64,000 nt of DNA from Cytophagaceae bacterium SCN 52-12 (GTDB lineage: Bacteria > Bacteroidota > Bacteroidia > Cytophagales > Spirosomataceae), in contig MEDT01000039.1 of assembly GCA_001724175.1 (NCBI GenBank), forward strand, positions 28,007 through 92,006, read 5' to 3'. The notes beneath the pieces are model-generated. The model was not told the DNA's origin. It did not search any database and saw nothing but the letters and a program-made list of their open reading frames with translations. Positions 54,649 to 64,000 of this stretch are shown one piece after another (the first letter of the stretch is position 1; the number at the start of each line of letters is the position of its first letter). Made by a program: the position numbers and the translations under genes.

Positions 54649-57600
54649 TTACAGTGAAATATTTAACCCGAACGTAAAGGTGCGGGGCATCGGGTCCATC
54701 CCTGATTCGGGGTCCCATCCCGGCCATTTCGTAAAGGTTGCCAGGTTCCTGACCGAAGTGAAGACCTGCGTGTGGTTGATACGGTACCGCTGGAGAAAAT
54801 CGGACGGAAGATCATAGGAGAGCGAAACGTCCTGGATCCTTACGAACGATTTCGGTTTATAGACCATGATCCCGCCGCCAAAAGCCGCAAGATAGGTATT
54901 GAGCCTCGGGTACTCGTTGCTGGGCCGGTCTGCGGTCCAGTAGGGTACCGGGCCGTTCCAGCGGTTCCGCCTGTCGTTCTGATCCCAGGCTAAGTTCAGC
55001 CCGTCGCCGTATGCACCCATGTGCCCGAGGTCGGCCCGGACGAACAGGGAGGCTGTAAAGCGCTTCAGGAAGTGGACATCGTTTCGCAGCCCGAGGCGGT
55101 ACCTCGGATTTTCAAACCCGATAAATTGCTTGTCGAGAAGGTCTACGTACCGTTTGTCGCCGTCCACATCGACAGCTTTGAAATCGCCGGGCTGCAGGTT
55201 GTACTCGGCGGCGAGGGCCGCTTCCTCCGTCTGCCAGATCCCTGAAATATCGTAGTCCCAGATCACGTCCAGCGCTTTTCCCGGAAACCACTGGTTTGAA
55301 AAGTCGGGGATCTCGCCGGTGACCTGCTTTCCCAGCAGCGTATAGGTGCCATAGTCGCCGAACAGCTTTTTGATCTTGTTCCGGTTGAGGGAAAAGACAA
55401 AATTTGATTTCCAGAGGACGTCCGGGGTTCTGAGGTTGACGGTATTGACGCTGATTTCCAGTCCGCGGTTGCCGAGCTCTCCCAGGTTGGACATGAGGCT
55501 TGTGAAGCCGGTAATTCTGGGAAGCACCCGGTTCATCAGGAGATCGGTCGTGTTCATGTCGTATGCGTCGGCGGTCACCTCCACCCTGTGATCAAACAGG
55601 GAGATGTCGAGCCCGGCGTTGAGAGAGGTGGTTCTTTCCCATCGCAGCGAACGGTTGGACAGGGTGGTGGTGTAGGTGCCTACCCTGACGCCCGACCCGT
55701 CATACCAGAGGCTTGAATTGACCTGCGCCAGGGCGGAATATATCCCGATGTTCCGGTTCCCGTTCGCTCCCCAGGAAAGCCTCATTTTTAACCTGTTGAC
55801 GGCGTTCGATTTGAAGAAATCCTCCTCGGAGATCACCCAGGCAACTGCTACGGAAGGGAAGGTCGCCCGCGGGTTTTCGGCGCCGAAGGCGGAGTACCCG
55901 TCACGCCGGACCGAAGCGGTCAGCAGGTATTTTGACATCAGCGAGTAGTTGACTCTGGCCATTAAGCCGTCGCCGGTGCTCCTGGAATCGTTATTGAGGA
56001 TGTTGGGGCTGTTGCCGAACTGCAGCCCATGGTAGCTCAGCTCCTGGTTAGGACTGAAGCTCTGGTTGCCCTGGGTCGTTACCCACGACTGGTTGGACTC
56101 GAGGTTGGCGAGCAGCGTCACATCGAGGCTGTGCGCGCCGAGGTCTTTTTTCCACGACAGGATGTTGTCGAGCATCCAGTTCATGCTTGAAGACTCCTCT
56201 CTTTCTCCGGAAGGGGTTTCGTTCGGAAGGCCCCCGAGCTTTTCACTTATTTTTACGAACCGGTAATATTTCCTGGCCTGGTACTGCGGTTGAAAGGAAG
56301 ACTTGAACCGGATCCCGAACGGCAGGCTGATCTCGGCATACAGGTTGGCGAAAAGGCTGTTGGTTTTGTCGAGCAGGTCGGTGCGATGGTAGGCAAGAAG
56401 CGGGTTGTCGGTATGCCCGTGCGGGAGGCGCTTCAGGTTTCCCTTGTCGTCGTACATCTCTGCAAACGGGCTGATCGCGTAGAAGGCGCCCGCCGGGATC
56501 GTACCCTCATTCCGGTCGGTGAACTGAGAATTCATGCCGACATTCAGCCAGTCTGTGATTTTGAAATCGACATTCAGCCTGGACCTGATGCTGGAGAACT
56601 GATCGCCGACCCTGATCCCCTCGATGTTGTTGTAACCGACAGACCAATAGTAGCTTGCCCTCTCGGTACCGCCGCTGACGCTCACGTCGTAATCCTGTCT
56701 TACGCCTTTCCGGAATACTTCGTCGTATATGTCCATAGTTTTCCCGGCAAGGTAGTTATCGCGCTCTTCAGGGAAGAAGCGCAGGCGGGAGAGCCATTCC
56801 AGGGTGTTGTCCTGAAGGGGAGTAGGGCTCATGGCGCGCCACTGATCGATCGGTATATCAGGAGGAAGATTGCCGGGGTTCGAGTAAAAAGCAGGGTTCT
56901 GCGTCGGGTTGATCTGCCTGAGGTGATCCTGCCGGTATTGGATATATTCTTCCGGCCCCAGCCCGCGGCGTTGATTGTAGTTGCCGGTCACGCCGAGCTT
57001 GGTCGAGAAGTTGATGACCGGTTTGCCGTCCCTGCCCTTGTTGGTCGTGATCAGGATCACGCCAGAGGCTCCGTTCGAGCCATACACGGCGGCCGCGCTG
57101 GCATCTTTCAGGATGTCGATGGTCTGGATGTCAGAGGGGTTGATGTCCCGCAGGCTTCCTTTAAAAACCGCGCCGTCGAGAACGATCAGCGGGTTGGTGC
57201 CGGCTGAAAGGGATTTTGGCCCGCGTATTTCCGTAGAGCTTCCGCCGGCGGCATAAGTGCCCTGGTTGGCGTTGAAGCCCGCAACGGTGCCTGTCAGCAT
57301 TTCCGTGACCTGGTTCATGGCCTGGGTTTTGAAGTCATCTCCCTTTACCCGCGTAACAGAGCCGGTAAGGTCGCTTTTTTTCATGGTCCCATACCCGACC
57401 ACGACCAGCTCATCGAGCGTTTTATTATCGGCCACCAGCGAAATATTGAACTCCGTCCGGTTTCCGACCGCCACTTCCTGGCTGACATAGCCTACGAACG
57501 AGAAGATCAGAACGGCATTTTCATCCGGTACATCTATTGTAAAAGAACCTTCCGTATCGGTCGTCGTCCCCTGCTGCGTGCCTTTGACCAGGATGCTCAC

Positions 57601-58116
57601 GCCGGGGAGCGCTTCTCCCTTTTCATCGGAAACGCTACCGCGCACGGTAACGCGCAAAGGTTTCGGCAAGAGCTGCAAGGGAAGCGAGACCGGCTGTGAC
57701 AAGGAAGTTTTTTCAATCCCTGCGGGCGGCGCTATCGGTTCCGGCTGCGGAGCCCGCCGAGGCTCCGGGTCCTTCTTAGGGACAATCAGGTAGGTGTTTT
57801 TGCGGATTTCTACTGCGTGGAGACCGGTTTCGCCGAGAATGGATTCGAGTATCCCGGCTACCTTTCCCGAATGTTTAACCTTGCCGGGGTCCGCTATCAG
57901 GCCCTGCAGCAGGTTGTCGTCAAAAACGATATTGATATTGTGCTTTTCCTGCATATCGAGCAGGATGTCCCTTAACCGGATCGCCGGGTTTCCTTGCTGG
58001 AGGGAAACGTTTGCCTTACTGTAGGCCAGCGCCTGACCGTACAGGATAGGCGGAAATAATGATACCAGCCATATTCCCGAAAGACAAAGGATGGCGTTTC
58101 GTACGAATGCTTTCAT
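54649..58116 (-). CDS. SusC/RagA family TonB-linked outer membrane protein with STN domain
   Basis: STN segment, GEALPGVSILVKGTQQGTTTDTEGSFTIDV, DELVVVGYGTMKKSDLTGSV, plug IDILKDASAAAVYGSNGASGVILITTNKG. Confidence 0.95.
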   Translation of the reverse strand: MKAFVRNAILCLSGIWLVSLFPPILYGQALAYSKANVSLQQGNPAIRLRDILLDMQEKHNINIVFDDNLLQGLIADPGKVKHSGKVAGILESILGETGLHAVEIRKNTYLIVPKKDPEPRRAPQPEPIAPPAGIEKTSLSQPVSLPLQLLPKPLRVTVRGSVSDEKGEALPGVSILVKGTQQGTTTDTEGSFTIDVPDENAVLIFSFVGYVSQEVAVGNRTEFNISLVADNKTLDELVVVGYGTMKKSDLTGSVTRVKGDDFKTQAMNQVTEMLTGTVAGFNANQGTYAAGGSSTEIRGPKSLSAGTNPLIVLDGAVFKGSLRDINPSDIQTIDILKDASAAAVYGSNGASGVILITTNKGRDGKPVINFSTKLGVTGNYNQRRGLGPEEYIQYRQDHLRQINPTQNPAFYSNPGNLPPDIPIDQWRAMSPTPLQDNTLEWLSRLRFFPEERDNYLAGKTMDIYDEVFRKGVRQDYDVSVSGGTERASYYWSVGYNNIEGIRVGDQFSSIRSRLNVDFKITDWLNVGMNSQFTDRNEGTIPAGAFYAISPFAEMYDDKGNLKRLPHGHTDNPLLAYHRTDLLDKTNSLFANLYAEISLPFGIRFKSSFQPQYQARKYYRFVKISEKLGGLPNETPSGEREESSSMNWMLDNILSWKKDLGAHSLDVTLLANLESNQSWVTTQGNQSFSPNQELSYHGLQFGNSPNILNNDSRSTGDGLMARVNYSLMSKYLLTASVRRDGYSAFGAENPRATFPSVAVAWVISEEDFFKSNAVNRLKMRLSWGANGNRNIGIYSALAQVNSSLWYDGSGVRVGTYTTTLSNRSLRWERTTSLNAGLDISLFDHRVEVTADAYDMNTTDLLMNRVLPRITGFTSLMSNLGELGNRGLEISVNTVNLRTPDVLWKSNFVFSLNRNKIKKLFGDYGTYTLLGKQVTGEIPDFSNQWFPGKALDVIWDYDISGIWQTEEAALAAEYNLQPGDFKAVDVDGDKRYVDLLDKQFIGFENPRYRLGLRNDVHFLKRFTASLFVRADLGHMGAYGDGLNLAWDQNDRRNRWNGPVPYWTADRPSNEYPRLNTYLAAFGGGIMVYKPKSFVRIQDVSLSYDLPSDFLQRYRINHTQVFTSVRNLATFTKWPGWDPESGMDPMPRTFTFGLNISL

Positions 58117-58160
58117 GCGGATCGATTAATAGTTAAGTTTTTTGTTTAGGCCTGGATTTC

Positions 58161-59159
58161 CTACCAATGGATACTGACTTTGCCGTCATCGAGCTTTTGG
58201 CTCCGGACGCCAAGCAGTTGTGTCAGTATCAGAATCACTTCATCGGCGTTTTCGGCCGGGTAATTTCCCGACAGCGTCCGGGCGGCCAGCGCCGTGTCGG
58301 GAATAACCAGCTCCACTCCGAAGCGCTCCCGGACCTGTCTTGCTATATCAGACAAAGGAGTATGGTTAAACATGAACCGGTGTTCTTTCCAGGCGAGATG
58401 GCCTGCGATCACATCCTCTTCCTGTGTCATTTTGAACATGCCCTGCCGGTCAACGGTCACAATATCGCCGGGCTGTATGGCAACGGGCGGGTGACCGGTC
58501 TTAAGGGAGCGCAGCTCTACCTTTCCTTTGGTGAGGACAACCTTGCTTTCTTCTCTGCGGCTGTATACCACGAATTCCGTTCCCAGTACCCGTATTTCCA
58601 ACTGATCAGGTGTTTTGACCAGGAACGGGCGATCGTCGTGGGTATGAACGACGGAGAACTCGGCTTCTCCCCACAGCTTCGCCTCCCGGTTCGGGTATAA
58701 TCCTGCAAATCGCGGGTACACCAGCCGTGAATCGGCATTCAGGGTCACCCGGCTGCCGTCGGCTAACACGAATGAGCGGGTTTCTCCATAGCCGGAAGAA
58801 TAGGACTTGTAGAAAACGAGCTCACGCTGCCACCAGGCCGTCAGCAGCAGGACCACCGAGGCAGCGATCCACCAGCGCCTCCGGATGCCCTGGTTGTCTG
58901 CAGGGGAGGGGCGAGGCAGCATCTCCCGGGCAGGCTCCGGGTTTTCGTTCAGGCGGACCTGGATAGCCTGCCAGTCGGCCTCCGGGTCGGGCAGCATCTG
59001 CGGGTTGGCCTTTTCCCACTGGTGCAGTACCTCATAGAAAGCTTCCTGGTGAGCGGTATCTTTCAGCCATTCGAGCAGGAACTGCTTTTGGGCCGGGGTG
59101 GCCTTTCCTTCGAAATAGGCCCAGAGTATTTTTTCAAAAACGTTTGCGTCCATCGGCAT
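58161..59159 (-). CDS. FecR-family anti-sigma factor
   Basis: YGETRSFVLADGSRVTLNADSRLVYPRFAGLYPNREAKLWGEAEFSVVHTHDDRPFLVKTPDQLEIRVLGTEFVVYSR. Confidence 0.93.
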   Translation of the reverse strand: MPMDANVFEKILWAYFEGKATPAQKQFLLEWLKDTAHQEAFYEVLHQWEKANPQMLPDPEADWQAIQVRLNENPEPAREMLPRPSPADNQGIRRRWWIAASVVLLLTAWWQRELVFYKSYSSGYGETRSFVLADGSRVTLNADSRLVYPRFAGLYPNREAKLWGEAEFSVVHTHDDRPFLVKTPDQLEIRVLGTEFVVYSRREESKVVLTKGKVELRSLKTGHPPVAIQPGDIVTVDRQGMFKMTQEEDVIAGHLAWKEHRFMFNHTPLSDIARQVRERFGVELVIPDTALAARTLSGNYPAENADEVILILTQLLGVRSQKLDDGKVSIHW

Positions 59160-59229
59160 TTAATTTGCTTTTGTATCTAAGATCCGGAAAGCGTGTTTTA
59201 CCCTAATGCCACTCGAAGGTTTTAGCTAT

Positions 59230-59392
59230 TAGCTGTCAGGTTGTCAGCTGTTTATTTCATCAGCGGCCTGAGCGGCTCCACCGCGGCGATCCGCCAGGCT
59301 ACGTTGGCTTGTATGCCGCTTATGACTAACCCTTCGACGAGCGTTCGAGAGAGCTCACGACGAAGTCTCAGGGGCCCAATACCTGACAGCTA
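59230..59392. repeat. 163-bp MITE-like intergenic element with 12-bp perfect terminal inverted repeats
   Basis: TAGCTGTCAGGT (59230-59241) ... ACCTGACAGCTA (59381-59392); internal CCCTTCGAC...CTCAGGG arms; lies between the divergent fecR and sigma genes. Confidence 0.65.
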
Positions 59393-59496
59393 TTTGATCC
59401 TATTGTTTTTCTGGTAAAATTTAAAATAAAATAGAGAAGCGGGTCAGGGTAAACTGCCGTTTTGGGATCTTACTAGTAAACAGAAGGCCTGCGCCC

Positions 59497-60180
59497 ATGT
59501 CAAAAGAGCTACACCTGTTGGAGGATTTGCCCGATCGTCGACCGGGACCTGAAGGAAAAGGGAACCCGGTACCGGATTCCCCCTCTCCGGCAGACAGGGA
59601 ATTGTTCATAAGAAGGGCATTTACGGAAGACCCTAAAAAGGGCTTTGAGCTGCTGTTCCGCGAATACTATGCACCCCTGTGCAGTCATGCCGTACGTTTT
59701 GTTTACTCCCGGGATATAGCGCGGGACCTGGTGAGCGACCTGTTCTGCGCCTTTTTCCAAAAGGAGCTCTATAAAAGGATCGATTCGTCGTACAGGGCTT
59801 ACCTGTACCGGTGTGTGCGGAATGATTCGCTTAAATACCTGCAGAGGGAGTCGGGGTACCCGGCCGGGCCTGTTCCGGCGGATGCGGATGACGAAACGGC
59901 CGCCGGAGTCTCCACACCCGAAGACCTGCTCCGGTACGAGGAGCTTGCGGCGAAGATCGAAACCGTGATCGGGGCATTGCCGCCGCAAAGCCGGAAGGTT
60001 TTCCTGATGAACCGGTACGAAGGCAAAAAATACCAGCAGATCTCAGCAGAGATGCAGATCTCCCTGAAGACTGTCGAGGCTCATATGAGCAAAGCCCTGG
60101 CTGTACTGCGTAAAACGCTGCAGACAGACTGGCCGGGGATCCTTTTGCTGGTTTTCTTCAATGAAAGCCTGCTAAAATAA
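59497..60180 (+). CDS. ECF RNA polymerase sigma factor
   Basis: FELLFREYYAPLCSHAVRFVYSRDIARDLVSDLFCAFF; LPPQSRKVFLMNRYEGKKYQQISAEMQISLKTVEAHMSKALAVLRK. Confidence 0.92.
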   Translation: MSKELHLLEDLPDRRPGPEGKGNPVPDSPSPADRELFIRRAFTEDPKKGFELLFREYYAPLCSHAVRFVYSRDIARDLVSDLFCAFFQKELYKRIDSSYRAYLYRCVRNDSLKYLQRESGYPAGPVPADADDETAAGVSTPEDLLRYEELAAKIETVIGALPPQSRKVFLMNRYEGKKYQQISAEMQISLKTVEAHMSKALAVLRKTLQTDWPGILLLVFFNESLLK

Positions 60181-60217
60181 GCGTTGGATTCGTTTCAGAT
60201 GATCTTCTATTATCGCG

Positions 60218-60830
60218 TCAATCGGCGATGAGCTCTTCATAGTGGCTGACCGGCCGGAAGATCCCGCCGCTTTTCCGGTAGTAGTCGTCATCGAGTACAA
60301 ATACGCCTCCTTTTGTTTTTACCCACGACGCATCCGCGTAAGGGTGAAAGGAAGCGAGCTTTGCCCAGTTTTTGTAATACTGGTGCCCGTTAGCTTCCTG
60401 TAAACCCACGGTCATATCAGGGAAAGCGGGTAAACGGGCAGCGACATTTTTATTCCATTCCACAAGGATGGGATTTACCGTCAGATCGGCGCAGAATAAG
60501 TAATTGTATCTAATCGATTCATTATCAGGTATAAAATATCGCAAAGCATTTGTGTTGCTAAGGCCCGTATTCCTGCCTGAGAAACCAGCAAGGGGATCCG
60601 GTAAGGTTCTTTTTGACCTACAATAATGCTACCAGATTGCCTCAATCGATCGTATCATAGATACGGCCTGATTCGGTCGTATTCTTAAAATTGTACCACC
60701 TAACAAAGACGGGAGAATTCAGGTAGAAAAGTGTATCCTACAATCAGGTCCGTGCACCCATAAGGGGAAGCCTACAGAATCATCAAAGATGATTGCCGGG
60801 AAACCGGCTTTTCTGGGTTACAGGACTTTT
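60218..60830 (-). pseudogene. decayed gene of unknown family, frameshifted and interrupted
   Basis: Protein-like segments in shifting reverse frames: KAGFPAIIFDDSVGFPLWVHGPDCRIHFST*, then YLNSPVFVRWYNFKNTTESGRIYDTID*, then RTLPDPLAGFSGRNTGLSNTNALRYFIPDNESIRYNYLFCADL...SHYEELIAD* (60218-60628). The tracked 108-aa ORF uses an internal TTG. Confidence 0.5.
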
Positions 60831-60838
60831 GGTGCGCT

Positions 60839-62857
60839 TTATTTTAATCCTTCAAAAATTAATATGCAGGCATTTCCCCGGGTAATGGGTTGGTTCGGAG
60901 TAATTCTGTAGAGATCAAGAATTTGCAGCAATTTCGAATAAGTGAAACTATGAGAGTTTAGAGCTTTTGCCAGCGAAGCTGCAAATTCTTGCGCAGTTAC
61001 CGGGCTCCGTTTTGCTTCCTCTTCATCCGTTGCCTGTAGGACGGCATGCAGGTCTTCTTTCTTTTTATTAAAAATGGATTTAGTCAATGCAATCCATGCG
61101 TCCGCTAAGGACTTTGTGAGCTTTATTTCAGGTTTTGCTTCGTAAGTTATAAAATATCCCTTTGTACCTAGATATTGTATAGCAGGATACCACGCAGAAT
61201 ATTCTCTTCCTTCCACATCGCTAAAAAATGATATCATTATGTGTTGCTCTGCAAGCAAGCGCAGAAGCCGGTCTATATTTATTTTAGCGGGAGGGAGCTG
61301 TTTTTGTTTGGCAAGAACGATCAGATAGCCGGCAGCCTCACAAATACTCATCCAGGTGGGCTCCAGCCTTATGGTTCCCCATCCGATATGTGAGGCTGAT
61401 AGGCAAACGGGAACTATAAGGTTCTCAATGTCCTTTGTAAGAATGGTACCTAAGGCGACCTGGCCAGGGAAAGTCTTATTTTTAAGCATTACCTCCCCTT
61501 CCAGTTTACTTCCCGGCAGCTCACGCAACGTACAGGCATGCGAATCCATAAACCATTCTGTTACGCTAATGCTGTCGCTATGGATGGGAGCTCGTTTTTG
61601 ACCAGGGATGAGAGAAGCATCATGTTGGGTAAAGGTTTTTAGCCCGACAAGCCGTCTGCCTTCTCTTACATAAACTTCGTATGGCATATGGCCGTTGTCT
61701 GCATATTCGTCCTTCGGCAAGCCATACTCTTTCCATTTCTTGCGCTCTTCTTCCGGGACTGACGGATCATTTTGTTTGAAATAAAGCAGCGCGAGCGTGA
61801 CTTCTCGGAATTTTTTTGTAACCTCTTCGCGTTCAGCCCATGTACCTAGTATATATTTATTCTGTTCACCGACGAGCTCGGGGTGATTCCAGCTTGTTTT
61901 GCTGTTGGGGACTTTTAAACCCATACCGTTTACATGGTAAAAATGCTTTTTCAGATATTCCGGATCATATTTTTTGGGTTTTCCGGGGACCATCCTGTTG
62001 GATGGATCATTGGTTAACGTAGTCCTGATATTAAAGGCTTGTATGTTTTCGTCTGCCATCCCCATATCGGGGGAGGCAATGGAGTCAGACCAGGAGCTGT
62101 ATTGAAACAGATTGAGATCCCTTTCTAAGCGAAACTTTTCTTGATTTAAAGCCGGTGGTGGCCAATGGTCTTTCTGCATATAGGTAATCCCGGCGTGAGC
62201 TTCTCCGAATTCTGACCGCGATTCCCGTCCGATGCGCATAGGCGTTCCCGAAATATAGGCAAGGTCTCCCTCGTAAGAGCAGTCGGCGAAAAAGATTCCT
62301 TTGGCAGAGAATTGCGCATCGCCTTTCATTTCGCGAAAAATGACCGTAGTGAGATTACTGCCGCTTTTTTCGACGCGGTATGGATAATATCCCCTCTCTA
62401 CTGTAATACCCGGTTCGGCGGATACCATCATTTCGACAATATGCTTCATTACGTGCGATTCGTATTTGGTTTTTGCAAAACCGGGCAGGCTATCTTCGTA
62501 TTGTTTGGAAGCTTTGCTGTATTTACGCCGGTAGTAGTCGTAAATATTATACCGGAGTTCATCATATAGAGGAGCCCTGGCTCCGTTGTAGAGTGTATCC
62601 ATAGTGCCCAGCCCATTGATGAACATGCCTCCCAGATAAGGAGTATGGTTGACAAGAAGCACTTTAAGGCCTTCCCTGGCTGCACGGATCGAGAGAGCAA
62701 CACCTCCCGGCGTAGCGTCGTAAACTACCACATCGTAAGTTGGACTACCGGTGTCTGCGGATTTTTCCTGCGAATGAAATATTGGTTTTTTCGAGGACCC
62801 GTTTAGGGGAGCAAAAGGGATTATTCCCAGTGTTTTTAATAAGTTGCGTCTGTTCAT
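60839..62857 (-). CDS. FAD-dependent oxidoreductase (PF12831-like), exported
   Basis: YDVVVYDATPGGVALSIRAAREGLKVLLVNHTPYLGGMFINGLGTMD; FADCSYEGDLAYISGTPMRIGRESRSEFGEAHAG. Start at 62857 (MNRRNLLKTLGI). Confidence 0.87.
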   Translation of the reverse strand: MNRRNLLKTLGIIPFAPLNGSSKKPIFHSQEKSADTGSPTYDVVVYDATPGGVALSIRAAREGLKVLLVNHTPYLGGMFINGLGTMDTLYNGARAPLYDELRYNIYDYYRRKYSKASKQYEDSLPGFAKTKYESHVMKHIVEMMVSAEPGITVERGYYPYRVEKSGSNLTTVIFREMKGDAQFSAKGIFFADCSYEGDLAYISGTPMRIGRESRSEFGEAHAGITYMQKDHWPPPALNQEKFRLERDLNLFQYSSWSDSIASPDMGMADENIQAFNIRTTLTNDPSNRMVPGKPKKYDPEYLKKHFYHVNGMGLKVPNSKTSWNHPELVGEQNKYILGTWAEREEVTKKFREVTLALLYFKQNDPSVPEEERKKWKEYGLPKDEYADNGHMPYEVYVREGRRLVGLKTFTQHDASLIPGQKRAPIHSDSISVTEWFMDSHACTLRELPGSKLEGEVMLKNKTFPGQVALGTILTKDIENLIVPVCLSASHIGWGTIRLEPTWMSICEAAGYLIVLAKQKQLPPAKINIDRLLRLLAEQHIMISFFSDVEGREYSAWYPAIQYLGTKGYFITYEAKPEIKLTKSLADAWIALTKSIFNKKKEDLHAVLQATDEEEAKRSPVTAQEFAASLAKALNSHSFTYSKLLQILDLYRITPNQPITRGNACILIFEGLK

Positions 62858-62901
62858 ATATTTTGTGTTCAGGCATTTATCGATAAGGCAAAAAAGGACT
62901 A

Positions 62902-64000
62902 TCACAGTTGATCAGGATCGATCAGTACGTATTTAACAGATCTGCGGTTGTAAGTGTATGTGATGTGTACCAGGCCGTCGGATGACTGTATGATGGCTGG
63001 ATAGGCATAGCCATCGTCAACCACTTCGTTTTCCAGCGTCATTACCGGTTTCCACCCGGCGCCGTCTTCTGATATGGCGAGGTTCAGCAGGTTCCGGCCT
63101 TTAGGTTCCTCTCCCTCCTTAGTGCTATGGTTATAAATCAATAGCTGTCTTCCGTCGTCCAGTGTTACGGCATCTGTACCGGAGTTCGGGTTGGGCAGAT
63201 CGAGAGCGGTCATTGCGCTCCAGGTCTTTCCGGCATCTGCCGACCAGCTTTGGGCAAGCACGTTTTGCCGTGTTCTGCAAATCGCCTGAAGCCTGCCATC
63301 CGTATAGGTTAGCAAACTGGGCTGAATGGCATCGAAAGTTATGCCGTCGTTGATAGGCCTGACTATTTCCCATGTCCTACCGGTGTCTTTACTGATTTCA
63401 AAGTACACGCGCCAGTCCGGGTCCTCTCCTTTTTCTTTCACGTGCTCGATACTGGTGGGACTGATGATTGTGCCATCCTGCAATTGTATTGGTTTGTTTT
63501 TGATGGGGCCCAGCAGATGCCCTATTTCCGGGTGTTGACCCAATTTTTGCGGTTCTGACCAGGTCGCGCCATTATCCGCGGATGTCATGACCATGCCCCA
63601 CCATGTTCTTGGATCGGGCCCCACTTTGTAAAATAACATCAGATTGCCGCCGTCAGGGAAAAAAAGCACCGGGTTCCAGCAAGGATAGCGCAGCGTATCA
63701 TTCTGAACGCCGTTGGCGACTTCCTCCGGCCAGGTCCACTTACCGTTCAGCATCCGTGATACCCGGATACCCACATCCGGATGCTTTTCTTCTGTCCCGG
63801 CAAAGAAGGCTGTCACCAACCCTGCCGGCGTTTCTACTATGGTCGAGGCATGGCATTGGGGAGTAGGCGTGTTATGCATAGGGTAAATTAGTTCCCCTTT
63901 CAGATATGCACCCTCGCCGGGAGAAGCCAGGGCCGGGATGTGGTATTTTCCTGTGATATCATTAAAAACTTTTTTTTTGTCGTTTTGCCGACCGCATCCG
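62902..64000 (-). CDS. sialidase/BNR-repeat family lipoprotein, N-terminus cut by window edge
   Basis: Asp boxes SADNGATW, SKDTGRTW, SADAGKTW; PQCHASTIVETPAGLVTAFFAGTEEKHPDVGIRVSRM. The frame stays open to the edge (GCGRQNDKKKVFNDITGKYHIPALASPGEGAYLKGELIYPMHNTPT), with a probable lipobox Cys at the edge. Confidence 0.85.
   Translation of the reverse strand, partial: GCGRQNDKKKVFNDITGKYHIPALASPGEGAYLKGELIYPMHNTPTPQCHASTIVETPAGLVTAFFAGTEEKHPDVGIRVSRMLNGKWTWPEEVANGVQNDTLRYPCWNPVLFFPDGGNLMLFYKVGPDPRTWWGMVMTSADNGATWSEPQKLGQHPEIGHLLGPIKNKPIQLQDGTIISPTSIEHVKEKGEDPDWRVYFEISKDTGRTWEIVRPINDGITFDAIQPSLLTYTDGRLQAICRTRQNVLAQSWSADAGKTWSAMTALDLPNPNSGTDAVTLDDGRQLLIYNHSTKEGEEPKGRNLLNLAISEDGAGWKPVMTLENEVVDDGYAYPAIIQSSDGLVHITYTYNRRSVKYVLIDPDQL

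Noticed and set aside
60778-60808. Tandem hairpins AATCATC-AAA-GATGATT and GCCGG-GAAA-CCGGC as a terminator for the FAD gene
   Set aside because: They fall within the protein-like remnant frame and the T-run is on the plus strand, opposite to the gene; could be incidental.
63966-63980. T9 homopolymer near the right edge suggesting a frameshifted sialidase
   Set aside because: The frame reads cleanly through the run (QNDKKKVFNDITGKY) to a lipobox-like Cys, so no disruption is visible.
1-64000. Prophage, transposase, restriction-modification or defence island, tRNA or rRNA genes
   Set aside because: No ORF or sequence with recognisable signatures of these was found in the window.

Overview
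This 64 kb window looks like chromosomal DNA from a Bacteroidota bacterium, probably a Cytophagia-type environmental lineage (inference from gene families; no 16S present). It is dominated by nutrient-acquisition loci. There are four SusC/SusD pairs with FecR-type anti-sigma factors, and five ECF sigma factors in total. Associated enzymes are GH99-like, EEP phosphatase, calcineurin-like phosphoesterase, clan GH-A hydrolase, DUF1593, esterase, M14 peptidase, xylose-isomerase-like and sialidase-like proteins. A Xus-like (TonB receptor / DUF4374 / PepSY) putative xenosiderophore locus has a second DUF4374-like lipoprotein and its own sigma/anti-sigma pair. Other items are a YncE propeller plus outer-membrane receptor pair and two L,D-transpeptidases. 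The observations most worth a second look are: (1) an ECF sigma plus a 456-aa protein combining an anti-sigma-like N-terminus, one TM helix, a long disordered linker and a C-terminal outer-membrane barrel (a dual-membrane-spanning anti-sigma candidate); (2) the Xus-like locus, which has a perfect 12-bp intra-operonic hairpin; (3) a short repeated leader cassette abutting start codons of several genes, partly inside MITE-like inverted-repeat elements; (4) three gene remnants that the ORF track misses (HigB toxin C-terminus, a c-type cytochrome fragment with CKGCH, and a multiply frameshifted gene at 60.2-60.8 kb); (5) a GH99-like plus two-phosphatase polysaccharide-utilization-type operon. No tRNA, rRNA, CRISPR array, phage or transposase gene was seen. 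All assignments come from reading the sequence; no database search was run.
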